Assembly (NCBI RefSeq): GCF_963675165.1
Contig: NC_087380.1
Location: 1,603,803-1,667,802 of the forward strand
Length of the DNA: 64,000 nucleotides
Direction of reading: 5' to 3'
Origin: Halichondria panicea
Lineage: Eukaryota; Porifera; Demospongiae; Suberitida; Halichondriidae
The translations under genes and the position numbers were made by a program. This document shows positions 47,001-57,812 of the stretch, one piece after another. Position 1 is the first letter of the stretch. Each line of letters starts with the position of its first letter. Below the pieces are notes generated by a model. That model was given only the letters and a program-made list of their open reading frames with translations. It made no database searches and was not told where the DNA came from.

Positions 47001-47608
47001 ATTCATTTTTAAGTTGACTGAAATGTACCTTATGACGACTACCCGCATACATACAGGTGAATATATTCTTCCTCTTGGCTGCTTTGCGCAGTGTCTATAG
47101 ACAGAGAAAGTCAACCATGCAACGAAGTGCTGGAAAAAAGGAATCTTTACAGTTATTCTCGTGAGTGTGTCAACTCTCATGCATCAAGGCATTATAGAAG
47201 AATATAGGGCATGCATGCAACTCACTATCAGACTGCCTGAGTTAATTGCATGTCCTATTCTCTTTATAAGCCTGGTAAAATGTTGATCCTAATGCTTTGT
47301 ATACTTGCATGCACATGCAGACAACTCTTCAAGGCCACCGTAATTCTCCTTCCATTACTGGGGCTCACTTGGGTGTTTGGTCTACTCTCAGTCAACAGCA
47401 GCACTATTGTGTTTGCATGGTTGTTCTCTATCTTTAACTCACTGCAAGGCCTGTTCGTATTCATCTTCCATGTGCTCAGGAGTGAAAAGGTGCTGTGTTA
47501 TACACATATATATACATTGTGATTTAGCATTGTTATGTTTCTTCTAATTTTTAGGTCACAACCTTCGTAAAGCAGTCATTGTACAGAAACAAAATTAGTA
47601 TTGCATAA
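32053..47608 (+). CDS. Adhesion GPCR with 25 CCP domains
   Basis: Exons: 32053-32134 (signal peptide [14 protein letters not shown]), CCPs 33602-33862 and 33948-34211, 35878-36054, seventeen 171-nt CCP exons from 36103 to 39763, 39819-39992, 40106-40282, 40351-40524, 41468-41647, 41705-41893; 42643-42756 and 42904-42998 (HRM-like, Cys/Trp rich); GAIN region 43126-43338, 43393-43461, 43511-43643, 44429-44566, 44626-44855, 44910-44965, 45050-45179 ending [13 protein letters not shown] (GPS); helices in 45253-45359, 45416-45527, 45694-45847, 46435-46501, 46636-46711, 47057-47160, 47321-47489; tail 47555-47608. Total 6606 nt, 2201 aa, in frame. Family B2 marks: [46 protein letters not shown]. Linking the signal peptide exon to 33602 rests on matching phase 1 only. 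A 51-nt in-frame segment at 44700-44750 may be an intron. Signals from the surface through G proteins; ligand unknown. The cytoplasmic tail is very short. Confidence 0.85.
32238..32462 (+). pseudogene. Possible Ig-domain remnant cut by a MITE
   Basis: One frame reads [20 protein letters not shown], resembling the cysteine and WxFP strands of the CC-Ig exons, and stops exactly where the inverted-repeat element at 32463 begins. No continuation is visible beyond the element at 32883. Low-confidence reading. Confidence 0.3.
32463..32882. mobile_element. Inverted-repeat element (MITE-like)
   Basis: tgtgacaggctctgggaaaa at the left end is repeated in inverse at the right end (ttttcccagagcctgtcaca), with ~38 bp arms, ~420 bp overall. 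No ORF. Lies in the first intron of the adhesion GPCR model. Confidence 0.75.
34340..35300 (+). repeat. Dispersed repeat family R, copy A (empty site)
   Basis: Starts gtgttcaagctggcgctgtg, includes tgagcgcgcatgcgcattac, agctagcgctttagtgcaag and ccataactcgagaaagaagc, then an (CA)n run, and ends near tacgcctcgaggcata. Copies: 53450-54926 (+), 55915-56925 (-), 3' pieces at ~44085-44230 (-) and ~50200-50300 (+). No ORF. Probably a ~1 kb non-autonomous element. It lies in the adhesion GPCR intron between the 34211 and 35878 exons; 35300-35870 shows nothing else that I can name. Confidence 0.75.
35878..39992 (+). repeat. Tandem exon+intron array encoding 19 CCPs, ~218 bp unit
   Basis: Nineteen CCP exons start at 35878, 36103, 36321, 36539, 36755, 36975, 37195, 37413, 37629, 37849, 38069, 38287, 38503, 38723, 38943, 39163, 39379, 39593 and 39819. 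Spacing is 214-226 bp, so exon (171 nt, 57 aa) and 43-55 bp intron amplified together. Exons starting at 36755-37629 recur exactly 874 bp later as 37629-38503, and the rare variants match (for example AATAGAAC at 37549 and 38423), showing a four-unit higher-order duplication. Each module has [18 protein letters not shown] and SNTT, giving three N-glycosylation sequons. Confidence 0.95.
40653..41057. mobile_element. MITE with accgtatatcttctaattta ends
   Basis: The left end accgtatatcttctaattta (then tcggac) is mirrored at 41031-41057 (gtccgataaattagaagata...). Internal sequence repeats the tgtccgg motif. A related, more decayed copy lies at ~45925-46215. Located in an intron of the adhesion GPCR. 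Confidence 0.8.
41262..41445. mobile_element. MITE, gtattact...agtaatac family (copy)
   Basis: Begins ctgtattactaacatttgtg and ends with aataatacgatat. Shares internal blocks such as cgaattgatcaaccc (inverse of gggttgatcaattcg) with the element at 56491-56697, and is related to the inserts at 19430-19650 and 20240-20450. Confidence 0.55.
41894..42642. other. Intron of the adhesion GPCR, no exon supported
   Basis: Between the last CCP exon and the HRM-like exon. Stretches such as 42190-42330 have short open segments but with stops and no clear splice sites; I could not match them to a domain. Confidence 0.35.
45925..46215. mobile_element. Decayed MITE related to 40653-41057
   Basis: Begins taccgtataccttctaattt and ends aaaatgtatacggtatat, with internal tataccc-ggacaatt as in the 40653 copy. 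In an adhesion GPCR intron between the TM4-encoding exons. Confidence 0.6.
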
Positions 47609-48603
47609 ACTTCTGCCTCAGGAAAAACAATCTGGTATAAATAGACTTATTAATTTTACTGATTCAGTCTATATATCCTAGGGATGTCCAGTAATTAATT
47701 ACTTCCCCCAGGCACTATTCTTAAAATCTACTTACTCAGCAGAATTGAATTGATATGATGCATCTTGACAAAATTTGGTACATGCACGCAATAAAATTCA
47801 AAAATGTTGTGTAGTAAGCTTGACAGTATTGAGCTAGCTACCTAGATGGGCGTGGCTTCCGATAAGCAGTCAATCCACGAACATTGTGGAACGAAAGGCT
47901 TTTAGAGGCCATTCCACGAAATATAAGTGCCTCGAAAATTTCGCGCTATACAATAGTAGTTTTTGGCTGCTTTATAAATAGGGGTGCTTATACATGGCCG
48001 CATGCATGCATGGGAGTCCAAGGTGTATTTTTTTGTACACACCTCTAAGCATGCATGTGTGTGTGTGTGTGTATCATCATTATAGCAACCGATGCTTCTG
48101 CAATTCATTATAGCAATAATTTATTGGTGCCAGACTGTGCATGAAATACATGTATATAGTCATGCAGAGTAAAAATCCGACGAGTGTTATTCAGCTCAAG
48201 CCAATTGCAAGTCACTCTAGATTCAGCAAACACGATTCTACAAGACAAAGCCATTGAGACTGTATCTGAGTCTTGCTCAGAGATGTCATACATTGCTGGA
48301 TATTGGAAAATTCAAAACTGGCATACAAATTTAATCTTTAATGATCATCAGATGAATGATGCCATACTCACAGGAAAACCTTGAAGCACGGCTACTTGCA
48401 TAAATATACTAACTGTTTTTTCACTTAGTGCCGCTATATACTATACTAGCGAAATGATAATACGAAGTCCATACTCATTGTACATAATTTAATAAGACTT
48501 GTAGTTATAGTCACCTTTTTATTTTTGGTTCGTTGAAAACACGATGCCAGGAATTCAAGTGTAGATATTTTCTTTATATAAACTTAGCTACGTACTACCA
48601 GTA
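47609..48603. other. Intergenic with repeat fragments
   Basis: Contains a partial copy (47880-47950) of the MITE at 22639, a (TG)n run at ~48057-48073, and otherwise AT-rich DNA. An open stretch at 48184-48384 (+) shows no recognisable domain and I do not call it a gene. Confidence 0.45.
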
Positions 48604-48929
48604 TAGTCGGGCACCGCCGCCTCTACTGTTGCCCGGAAGGAGGTCGGGAATCACAGTTTTGTTCTGTTGGTGGAATTCCACCAACCCAATCAGATTGCAG
48701 TATCTCAAGTGGATTGATCACACCCACTCAAATTTACCACGTGTGAATTTTGCACACGTTGGATTGACTGAGAGGCGTGGCCAACACCCACTTTAATAAA
48801 TGATATTCATCGCTATTGGCTAGCACCCACATAGAATAAATGATATTCATGATACTATTGCGTAACAGGCCAGAACAAAACTGTGGATTATTCCCGACCT
48901 CCTTCAGGGAGGGCGGCGGCGCACGACTA
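48604..48929. mobile_element. MITE with 9-10 bp target-site duplication
   Basis: Ends TAGTCGGGCACCGCCGCC and GGCGGCGGCGCACGACTA are inverted copies, with ~65 bp arms (aggaggtcgggaat). The host sequence ctaccagta occurs immediately on both sides (48595-48603 and 48930-48938), a fresh 9-10 bp duplication typical of Mutator or hAT-type elements. No ORF. Confidence 0.85.
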
Positions 48930-49239
48930 CTACCAGTACATGCAGTGAGTTGATAGCTAGCTCTAGATTCTAGTCTTCAAGCTTGTCATCAAGGAGGGGG
49001 GTGCTCAAGCCCCCAAAGCTTCCCACTGGATCCGTTACTGCGTGACTGAATAGTGTTATTAGTGCCATCTGTTTTGTGTAGAACTTTCTGTCATTTTTTG
49101 TGAGCTATTCATTGATGGGAAAGGAATGATAATAAACCAGCCCAACCCCCATGAGCTGGTGTGCTTGTGATAGTCAAATCACACTGAGCTAGATTATCTT
49201 TAGATCTGAGTGGCTATTCTCTAGACTCCTGCCAGTACA

Positions 49240-49933
49240 ATGGAGCTTTTGCTTCTAGCATTAGGTGAGATTTGCTGACCTTTAGATATCTGTGCTGCTA
49301 CATTAAAAGGTCTATAATTATGCACACTGCTTATCTTTTGAAAGTCTGTTTTTTGTCTGTATAGTTTTCTGTTCTTTGTCAAAAAGTCAGGCTCAAACCT
49401 GTGGTGATATTGGGACCAATGTTGAGGGGTTCACTGAAAGCAGAGAACAGAAGTTCTTCCTCAACACTCAAGCTCCCGCTCCATGTGACGGGACAATCGA
49501 TCAGTTTGAGTACTGCTATTACGTAACTGATCAGCAATTAGGAGGTTATCTGTTCACATTTGCTGTCTATAGGGAAACATACCCAGGGAGTAACGCATAC
49601 ACTCCAATTTCTGATCCATTCAACACTGGTACATCTTTTTTCAACCAAGGAGGGGACAGTTTTACATGCAAAACATTTCAAGCTGATCAGACTATCAAAG
49701 TTCAAGCTGGTGATATGATTGGTGCTTGCATATATGACCCTCCAAATGAGAGTGGCTTTCTTGGTAGTAGAACGCAACTTGACGTAGTTGGACAACAAGC
49801 TGGTTCCGATCGATTCCTGATGTGTCAGCAACTGATAACTCAGGATGTAGTAACTCAGCTGTTCCTGATTTCGTTAGTGGTCTCAGTAGAGCGAACTCGT
49901 TCGTTATGCACATCTATGCAATTATATTTGTAA
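49240..49933 (+). CDS. Small secreted protein, unknown family (frame break near 3' end)
   Basis: Exon 1 49240-49264 and exon 2 from 49365 join in phase 1 to give a signal peptide (MELLLLALVFCSLSKSQAQ) and a mature protein with CGDIGTN, CDGTIDQFEYCYYVTDQ, YLFTFAVYR, FTCKTFQAD, QAGDMIGACIYDPP and LDVVGQQ. From ~49806 the frame that looks protein-like changes: the +1 frame reads SGCSNSAVPDFVSGLSRANS and HIYAIIF and ends at a GTAAGT donor at 49930, whereas the original frame stops at 49933. A single indel, or a sequencing error, near 49806 is the simplest reading; further exons could follow. A beta-rich Cys-containing extracellular domain is all I can infer. It is not related to the flanking receptors. 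Confidence 0.55.
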
Positions 49934-50316
49934 GTCCTTCAAAATAGAACTATTCATTCATATTGTAATAATGATTCGTTCTCGAGTTTATATGGCTTAC
50001 TTTAAAGGACATTGCAGACTCTTCAAATTTGTGTGCAGCAACATCAGTGGATATAACTTAGCTATTCTATACTTAGTTAGCTCTGCATGTGCTAGCTATT
50101 GATAGCTGCAAGGGTAAGAATAGAGCTGCAAAGCCACACTGGTTCAGAGCTTGCAGCCATGCACTAATAATTATAGATCTTGAACTTTTGGCATCTCTTT
50201 CAGTAGGCATAACTCGAGAACGAAGCATTGTTTTGTAAATCCACGAAAGAAAACATGGCTAGAAGCCTATAGAAACTCTTACTTGCACTTCATTGATCAT
50301 TGAGCAGCTGTAGCAG

Positions 50317-50318
<2 letters not shown>

Positions 50319-50402
<84 letters not shown>
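50319..50402. repeat. (CA)n microsatellite
   Basis: About 40 uninterrupted AC units, joined upstream (50200-50318) to a 3' piece of dispersed family R. A perfect hairpin (cgtcgcccggtttc / gaaaccgggcgacg) follows at 50506-50543. Confidence 0.95.
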
Positions 50403-50406
<4 letters not shown>

Positions 50407-50597
50407 TGTAGTGATTTGTGCACGCATGTCAGACCTCCTCCGCATATTTAGTGCATGCCATGGCAGCAAGCAGAGGCGGGTGACTCCTATCGGCCAGTTG
50501 GAGCGTCGCCCGGTTTCTTAAATTTCACGGAAACCGGGCGACGACCCAGCCCACCAAACTGAACTATTTTCTTGAGATCAAGGTTGATCAAAAGACA

Positions 50598-52617
50598 CAG
50601 GACTTGTGGGAGTGATGGAGTGTGGAGTGGGTCAGCTCCAACTAGCTTGTGTGCGTAAGTGGAATGGACTTTGTACTGTTTCTTAATTGCTTGAATTATG
50701 TTCACTATTTCAGGACCATGTTATGATTTACCATTGCCTATACTCATGGACTTGCTGACAGCAGACCTATTAATACCTTTGCTACCCACACTTGCGACAA
50801 TGGCTACACTCTCACTGGAGGGAGTTTCAGAGTTTGTCAGAGTGATGGGACCTGGAGTGGATCAGTTCCAACCTGTCAACATGAGAACAAACAAAATTAA
50901 TAATAAATATCTTTGTTAGTTTCCTGTGGCCCTCCTCCCTCAATTGACAATGGATCTCCTGGGACACCAACCAGCATAATGATCAGAGGAGAAGCGACCT
51001 ACACCTGTGACATTGGATTCATTTTGATTGGCTCTAAAACCATCACATGTTTGAGTACTGGAAACTGGAGCAGCTCACCATCCTGTCAGAGTAAGCGGTC
51101 ATTTTTGCATATATAATTTTTATCCCAACCCCTCATAGCCCCTCCCCCTGTGTACTTGTCCTTCTCCTTCACCAACTACTTGTCTGGGCTCTCTGAGATT
51201 CCCCTGTCCTCCGTGGGAGAGGGGAGTAGCCTCGTCTGTCATACTGACCTTGCTGGCTGCTGTGAGGGGAACACTGGAGATTGGTACTATCCTAATGGCT
51301 CTGTTGTTACGGAGGATGGAGTGTTGTATGTTAGCAGAGGTCAGATGAGTGTCAGTCTGATGATGAGTGGAACTGCTACTGCTCTCGGTGGCCTCTACTG
51401 TTGTGTGGTGCCTACCAGTGGAGGGAGGGACACAGCGTGCATTGTGTTACGTTAGTGACATAGTGTGGATTGTTATTGCAGTTCATACATTCCATGACAG
51501 CCTCTACTGATGCATGAGAGCTCTGTGGATGCTCCATCTACTGATGATAGCTCTATGGGTGCTCAGAGTGACAACACTGGTGCTGTGGTGAGAGGAGTGG
51601 TGGCCCTGGTAGCAGTGATTGCAGTGACTGTAGTGATGGTGACCTACCTAGTGCTCCGGTACAAGAGAGGAAGGAAAATGTGAGTTTGACGGTTTAAAGT
51701 GGTTTATGTGGTTTGTGTCATTAGTTTAAGTAGACACACTTTGTTCACTACCAAATGGAACAGTTGTCACTAGGAGCCAGGACATTACTGAATCAGACAC
51801 TGATCTACTGTACAGTGTTGGAGATACAGGTGCACTCAGACTCCATCGTCGAGGGTCTGTGTCAGGCCCCACTGGCTCCTACTGCTGTGTGATTCCTGAT
51901 AATACTGGAGTAGAACTGGCATTCTGTGTGCAGTTAGGTGAGTGGGTCTGTGTTCATGCATTAATTATTGATTATGCCACGTTTCAGTGACTGAAGTCAT
52001 CACTACCTCTCCTCCCACTACAAGTCAGTGGCACTATTATTGAGATGAGCGCAGCATGTATTGTGTTAGGTTGGTACTGACAGCTTGTGGGTTGTCTCAT
52101 GCATTCTATTACAGCCTCTACTGATGAGAGCTCTCTCTGTCCCCCGAGTGACAACACTGGTGCTATGGTGGGTGGAGTGGTGGCCCTGGTAGCAATGGTG
52201 GTGATCGCAGTGACTGTAGTGATGGTGACCTACCTAGTGCTCCGGTACAAGAGAGGAGAGAAAATGTGAGTTTGCCACGGTTTAAAGTGGTTTGTGTAGA
52301 GTCAGTGTCATTAGTTTAAGTAGACACACTTTGTCGTGTGTAAACAAGCTTCATGTGAACTAAACAAACTGATTGTCATAATTATACTACTAAGTAATAT
52401 CATCTGTTCTCTCACACACAGGACTGTTCCTCGAGATATCCCCCTTACTGATCAGGGTCAAAGTGCAGCCGCTACCTACGAGACCGTCACTGCCACTTAT
52501 GAGGAGATCCCAGCTTCCAGAGAGGTCAAAGGTGACTACAGCTACACACAGAACAATGCCTACTCGACTGTGAGTGGGCGTGAGGCTCCTGCTGCTAGAG
52601 GAATATACGATAACTGA
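50598..52617 (+). pseudogene. Chimeric, 5'-truncated sushi/Ig receptor unit with two helix exons
   Basis: Starts inside a CCP (50598-50654), with no signal peptide. Then a CCP with a deletion and a lost donor (50714-50880; cat instead of a gt after TGTCAA), CCP 50920-51090, C-type CC-Ig 51139-51450 (CHTDLAGCC, GDWYYPNG, YCCVVP), helix exon 51501-51679 with a 2-base deletion giving GAT-GCA-TGA. In the next intron, at ~51751, the sequence jumps into the middle of an A-type CC-Ig (PNGTVVTRSQ-like to YCCVIPDN, ending 51937), followed by Thr/Pro exon 51988-52023, an intact helix exon 52115-52265 and an intact tail 52422-52617 (YETV, YEEI, YSTV, YDN). It is a recombinant of a 22899-like and a 27357-like gene. 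Confidence 0.8.
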
Positions 52618-52949
52618 ACTATCACATTCTTCATAATGTCTCAAGTTTTGAATTGTATTTTAGTTCATACAGAGCACATGCAATATCAGCTCTTCTCACA
52701 TAACGTTTACACCACACTCTGCCTGTTTTCCTCTCATTGTAATTGAAAGAAAAAAAGGGAAATAGGTGGAGTGTTTTCAGAGGTTCAACATGATCATGTA
52801 ATATTCCCATGTACATATTATGTTTCTTGATCAGAATGAAATCATGCTACAAAACTAATAATTTGGCTCTAGACCTCATGATAAGTCAATAGGTATAGGG
52901 AAGATATTCACTATTAAGGTGTGTGACTGTGTTCAGCCATAGTATCTAG

Positions 52950-53395
52950 TGTTCAGCTGCCTTGGAGAAAGTTCAGAGGAGAGCAGCCCACTGGATCTGT
53001 TCCAAGTGGGACAAACATAATTACAGCTGGACAAAATCGTACGACCAAGCCCGGACTGAGCTCCAATGGCCAACACTATCGCAAAGGCATGCAATACAAG
53101 ATCCTAAACTCTCTGGACTGCATCAATTTCGAGAAATATTTCAGACTAACTACCACAAACACAAACACAATTCAAGGCATCACCACCTCACACTATTTTG
53201 TGAACAATCGAGAATAAACTGTTACAGGCATTCGTATTTCATGATCTAGGATTGGTTACATGGAGAAACAACCATTTCATTAATGCCCCCAAGACTCTTG
53301 CCCGAACTTATGGAACAATCTTCCAGAAGACATTGCAAGCTCAACTTCCTTAAAGTTATTCAAAACTAAGCTACATGACTTTTCAATTCATTAGA
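52950..53395 (+). pseudogene. 3' end of a CR1/Jockey-type LINE ORF2, frameshifted
   Basis: LEKVQRRAAHWICSKWD, SYDQARTELQWPTLSQR match the region after the reverse transcriptase palm in CR1/Jockey-group LINEs. After frame breaks around 53215-53300 the canonical end WNNLPEDIASST...LKLFKTKLHDF is still readable in another frame to a stop at ~53395. A dead, 5'-truncated copy. Confidence 0.75.
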
Positions 53396-53449
53396 AAATG
53401 TACATTAGTATGTGTTTGTTTGTGTTCTCAGGGAGTACCTTAGTAAACT

Positions 53450-54926
53450 AGTGTTCAAGCTGGCGCTGTGCTAATGCCTCTCGCCATGTTTTTGCTTTCG
53501 CTCTAAAGTATTAGAGTGTTATTAGTTTCTATAATGAATTTTATATTAAAGTTAGCTTATCTATATAAAGTCACTGAGAAGAAATGACTTATTTACATAC
53601 ATCTATTGTTGTTATTTATTGTATTATGTAGCTTACCAGGACCTCAAGAAAGAAGAAAATTGATTCTTCCAGGATCTGTAGTTCAGTGTATATAATATCT
53701 AAGAAGAAAAGACCTGTGTACATGCATATTGTTATCTATATTGTTATATGGTAGTGTTTTGTGGTTTACCAGGCCCTCAAGACAAAAATGATTCTGCCAG
53801 GAGGATCTGGATCTTGGATATTATTTTCTCACACGTGGGGAATCTGCACTAGTCACACAATACGTCAAGATGACAGACACATGCACAAATCTCCCTATCT
53901 CATCCCTCCCCGCCCTTCTAGGTCGCCCTTCGATGCTATGGTCATGCTGTCAGCTGGATCGTTCTATGCATGGCCCCTCAAATTTCAGAATCAGGCTCCT
54001 AGTGGGCTGTGACGGGCTCGAGCTGGATGCGTCCAGGTTTAGATATCGCAACAGAGGAAATATCTCTCCCGGTGATGCATCGTGCAAACTATGCAACACT
54101 GAAGAAGAATCACCTTCACACTTTTTAGTAAGTTGCCCTGCTCTCTCAATGCGCAGACTTGCTCTCCTGCAGGATGCCCCATCCTGCATCAGTGTTCACC
54201 TCCCCCACGACTCAAGGGCACTACATGACACCCTCTACAATCTCCTGCAAGGCCTTGTCTGGCTGAAAGCTGCCCATGCGCAAGAGTGGCTCTTGCTCTT
54301 CATCAAAGATCTAAGGCAAACCCGCGCTGATCTCCTTCTCACAAGCACATTGGTTTAAAGCTCCACCCTCTTACTGCGTGTTATAATAATACCCATTTTC
54401 AATATTCTTTTTTGTCTGCCCAATGGGCTACTCTTCATTATTTGGAGGCTACAAAGAAGAAGAAGAAGAAGGGGAATGAGCGCGCATGCGCATTACATCC
54501 ATAGGAATAATTAAAGGGTGTGTCCAAAGAGATCAATTTCACAAATGGCTACTGCTAGCTAGCTGTTTTAACAGATATTTTCTGAGTATTGTAGCTAACA
54601 AAAAGCTAGCGCTTTAGTGCAAGGCTAACTCATATGTTGAATAGAAAGTTTGTGCGGACAGATGATGCTATGAAAGATTCTGAAGAGACTGCAACAGCCT
54701 TCAATGTGAGTCAAACTAGCCATAACTCGAGAAAGAAGCTTTAGTTTGCTAATCCACGAATCAAAATCCAAGAGAAGGTGGCTAGAAGCCTATAGAAGCT
54801 GTTAGTTTTCGTCGCATTGTAACCGTTGAGCAGTTATAGCTGGAATACACACACACACAGACAGACAGACACACACACAGTCAGCATTACCGTATCCCTC
54901 GTGCGGCTACGCCTCGAGGCATAACA
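53450..54926 (+). repeat. Dispersed repeat family R, copy B (interrupted by a LINE)
   Basis: Closely follows copy A (34340-35300) from gtgttcaagctggcgctgtg to gcggctacgcctcgaggcat, but is split by the LINE insertion at 53815-54470. Confidence 0.8.
53815..54470 (+). mobile_element. 5'-truncated LINE insertion with (GAA)n tail
   Basis: Copy A reads ggatct|ggggaatgagcg without a gap, whereas here ~656 bp sit between ggatct and ggggaatgag. The insert encodes the end of a LINE ORF2 with a zinc-knuckle-like CKLCNTEEESPSHFLVSC motif, stop at 54358, a short 3' UTR and a terminal (GAA)n run at ~54455-54470. The 5' part with endonuclease and reverse transcriptase is absent, typical of incomplete target-primed reverse transcription. 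Confidence 0.8.
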
Positions 54927-55589
54927 ACCTTAAAGGGCGACTTGGATTCGAAGCTAAGTAAGTGTCTACTTGGAATAGCTAGCTAGCTAGTAAAGCTAAC
55001 CTCGTGCATAGATACTATAAATTACTGTAATTTATAGTATCTATGCCTCGTGCCTGACTGACCTAGTACCTCGTACGTGCAGCCGGCTATTATAGTGTAC
55101 AAAACTTTCTGTACTATTGATAATCAACACCAAACACAGAAACTAGACAAAGTGACAACAAATAATGGCACAGTCACTCCATCATGGATATGAAACACTT
55201 CAACATCCGTCTATGCCTAGCGCCTACACTGTACTGTACGGCCGAGGATAAAGCTGCTCAAGATATAAGTGGTGAGTGTAATGCTTGTGCATATGTTGGG
55301 GGACTACTGAGCGTTGTACATATTAGGCGTACCCTAGGTACGTTTAAGGTACGGTATTAAAACTGTTTGCTCATTAATTATTCATGAGCTAGATCTAGCA
55401 GCTAGCTAGAGTGTTAGTCTCGCGCACCAGCCCCGAATATTTTCTATTTGAACGCTAGGTCGATAACATGGGTCTGGTGAACTTAAATTAATATCAACAA
55501 GTTGTGTTGACACGCCAAAAATTTCTTGGCGTGTTAACCGCTGCGGTCAATTAGAGGGGAAAAGAAGTTATGCCAAGCAGCCTCTTGTT
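54927..55589. other. Intergenic, repeat debris
   Basis: Has a hairpin at ~55008-55045 (tagatactataaattact and its inverse). No gene recognised. Confidence 0.4.
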
Positions 55590-55905
55590 GCCCAACTTGC
55601 TTACAGTTTCCAGCTAGAGACAATAATGGCTTATTTATGCTCTAAGACTATCCCAGAAGATCACAGAAAGAGAGAGAAGTTCCATGGGTAGTAGTTGCAC
55701 AGAAGCAAGAGCTGAGTTGTAGCTTCAAGGATGTCTCCTTGGCTACTATCTCTATATAATAGATCTATACCAAACCAGCAATCCATATATTCAAGTGTCA
55801 GTACTGCATAAGATTTGATTTGCATCTTTTGCTCTGAGAACTGAATCCATTCTCTATTAAAACATAACTGCCTGGTTTCAGCTCAGTCTAGATCTTTCTA
55901 GTGAC
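55590..55905. repeat. Dispersed repeat, copy 2 of the 1-350 element
   Basis: cagtttccagctaga, cccagaagatcacagaaag and gttccatgggtagt recur in the same order as at 1-350, with small indels. Confidence 0.6.
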
Positions 55906-55914
55906 TCTAGTAGT

Positions 55915-56925
55915 TATGCCTCGAGGCGTAGCCGCACGAGGGATACGGTAAAGCTGACTGTGTGTCTGTGTGTCTGTTCCAACTGTAACTGCTCAACGGT
56001 TGCAATGCGACGAAAAATAACAGCTTCTATAGGCTTCTAGCCACGTTCTCTTGGATTTTGATTCGTGGATTAGCAAACTAAAGCTTCTTTCTCGAGTTAT
56101 GGCTAGTTTGACTCACATTGATGGCTGTTGCAGTCTCTTCAGAATCTTTCATAGCATCATCTGTTCGCACAAACTTTCTATTCAACACATGAGTTAGCCT
56201 TGCACTAAAGCGCTAGCTTTTTATTAGCTACAAGAGTCAGAAAAGATCTGTTAAAACAGCTAGCTATAGTAGCCATTGTGAACTTGATCTCTTTGGACAG
56301 ACTTTTTAATTATTCCTGTGGATGCAATGCGCATGCGCGTTCCTCCCCACATGTTGGAGAATCCAGTGGCAGAATCAACTTACTTCTTCATGTTCTTTTT
56401 CTTGAGGTCCTGGTATAGCGGTAAGCCACAATACAATATAGACTAGATAACAATAGATTCATGTACACAAGTCTTTTCTTCTCAGTATTACCGTATTACT
56501 AGCGAGCATCAAACATTTGCGAACTTTACGAGGGTTGATCAATTCGCAACAATTAAATCCGCAAAACCTAAATTATTACTAGTAAATACACATGATCCTT
56601 TCCAGAACACAATAGTTAGATCGCAAAGGGTCAAATTTTCTGCTGATTTAGCTCATTCGCAAAGGTTTTTCACTCGCAAAATATTCTAGTAATACGATAG
56701 ATACACACTTTCTGCTTGTTTATATACTATACTGTCTGTGCTTAATTCTCTCTTACTTTGTGCCTTTGACAAACTCACAGTATGCACTATTAACTGTGGA
56801 CACCCCTTTCTTATGAAACAATCAAAGCACATTGCAAATTATTTACCTCTTCTATAACACTCTGAGCGAAAGCAAAAACATGGCGAGAGGCATTGGCAAG
56901 CGCACGCTTGCAACACTTGTTGCTA
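55915..56925 (-). repeat. Dispersed repeat family R, copy C, with nested MITE
   Basis: Reverse-orientation copy: tatgcctcgaggcgtagccg at the left, atggcgagaggcattggcaa at the right. It carries a nested MITE at 56491-56697 (ccgtattactagcgag ... ctagtaatacg). The open stretch at 56832-57059 is repeat-derived and not called as a gene. Confidence 0.7.
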
Positions 56926-57589
56926 TAGCTTCTCTCCTATTCTTGCATGGCAAACACGTATTTTTGTTTTGTGAGAGTTTCCTGGCCTGGAACGAAAAAA
57001 CGCTTCGTGTAGCCCTCCAAAAGTATCCTATAAGAGCAAGAACACAGATCGAGCTATAGAAGTTTTTTTGGAAGTATAAAATTAGTTTTGTTGTTTCTAG
57101 TAACTTTATGATTCGCTCAGAGCTTCCACTGATGTTTTGAAGATTGATACTGCCATACAGATTGATACACCGATATATTTATCATGTATGTGCTTTCTAT
57201 CATGGTTTCACAAAAATCATGGTTTCACAAAAATCATGAATATTCATGAGTAAACTGTTTACCATAACTTTCAGAGTGTGTAGCTAGTACTGATATAGTC
57301 AGAATTGTGTACATGCAACTAACATGAAGCTGTGTACAGTATGCTGTAGCTAGCTAGAGTGTGTAAGAAACCGTTGTTGGTATTCAGTGTTCCATATGAT
57401 TAATGTCCCAAGCTACGTTAATGTCAATCTTTACATATTAGGGCTAGGCTGCCGTTGTGTGTGTGGGTGTTATCACAGTGTGGCTTGTGTGAGCCTCGAA
57501 TCCAGGCCGATTAAAATCGCACGCGTTAGTTTATCCTCCAGAATCTGGGGAATCCCCTTTTTTTTCATCAGCTTAGCTCTCTATTGCGT

Positions 57590-57812
57590 TGTTCCAGAAG
57601 GCTTTCACACTAGTCTGAAGCCAGAAGAGGCTCTCATCTACCTCTATAACGGTTGTATGGTCAGGATGTCTTACTTTGGATCTATACAGGCTATGGGAAG
57701 TGTATGGTGCCTCAAACTGCTACTTGTGAAGACAATCCGGCTATAAGACCATCGTAGACGTAGATGAGAGCCTTTTCTGGCTTCAGACTAGTTTTCAAGC
57801 CTTCTAGACCAA
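57590..57812. repeat. Inverted repeat
   Basis: cagaaggctttcacactagtctgaagccagaagaggctctcatcta-type block at 57596-57641 is repeated in inverse at ~57757-57805 (agatgagagccttttctggc). A small foldback element; 57060-57590 otherwise shows nothing I can name. Confidence 0.6.

Noticed and set aside
56832-57059. Open frame of 75 codons with hydrophobic stretch
   Set aside because: Overlaps the end of dispersed repeat family R in reverse orientation (atggcgagaggcatt is the repeat terminus).
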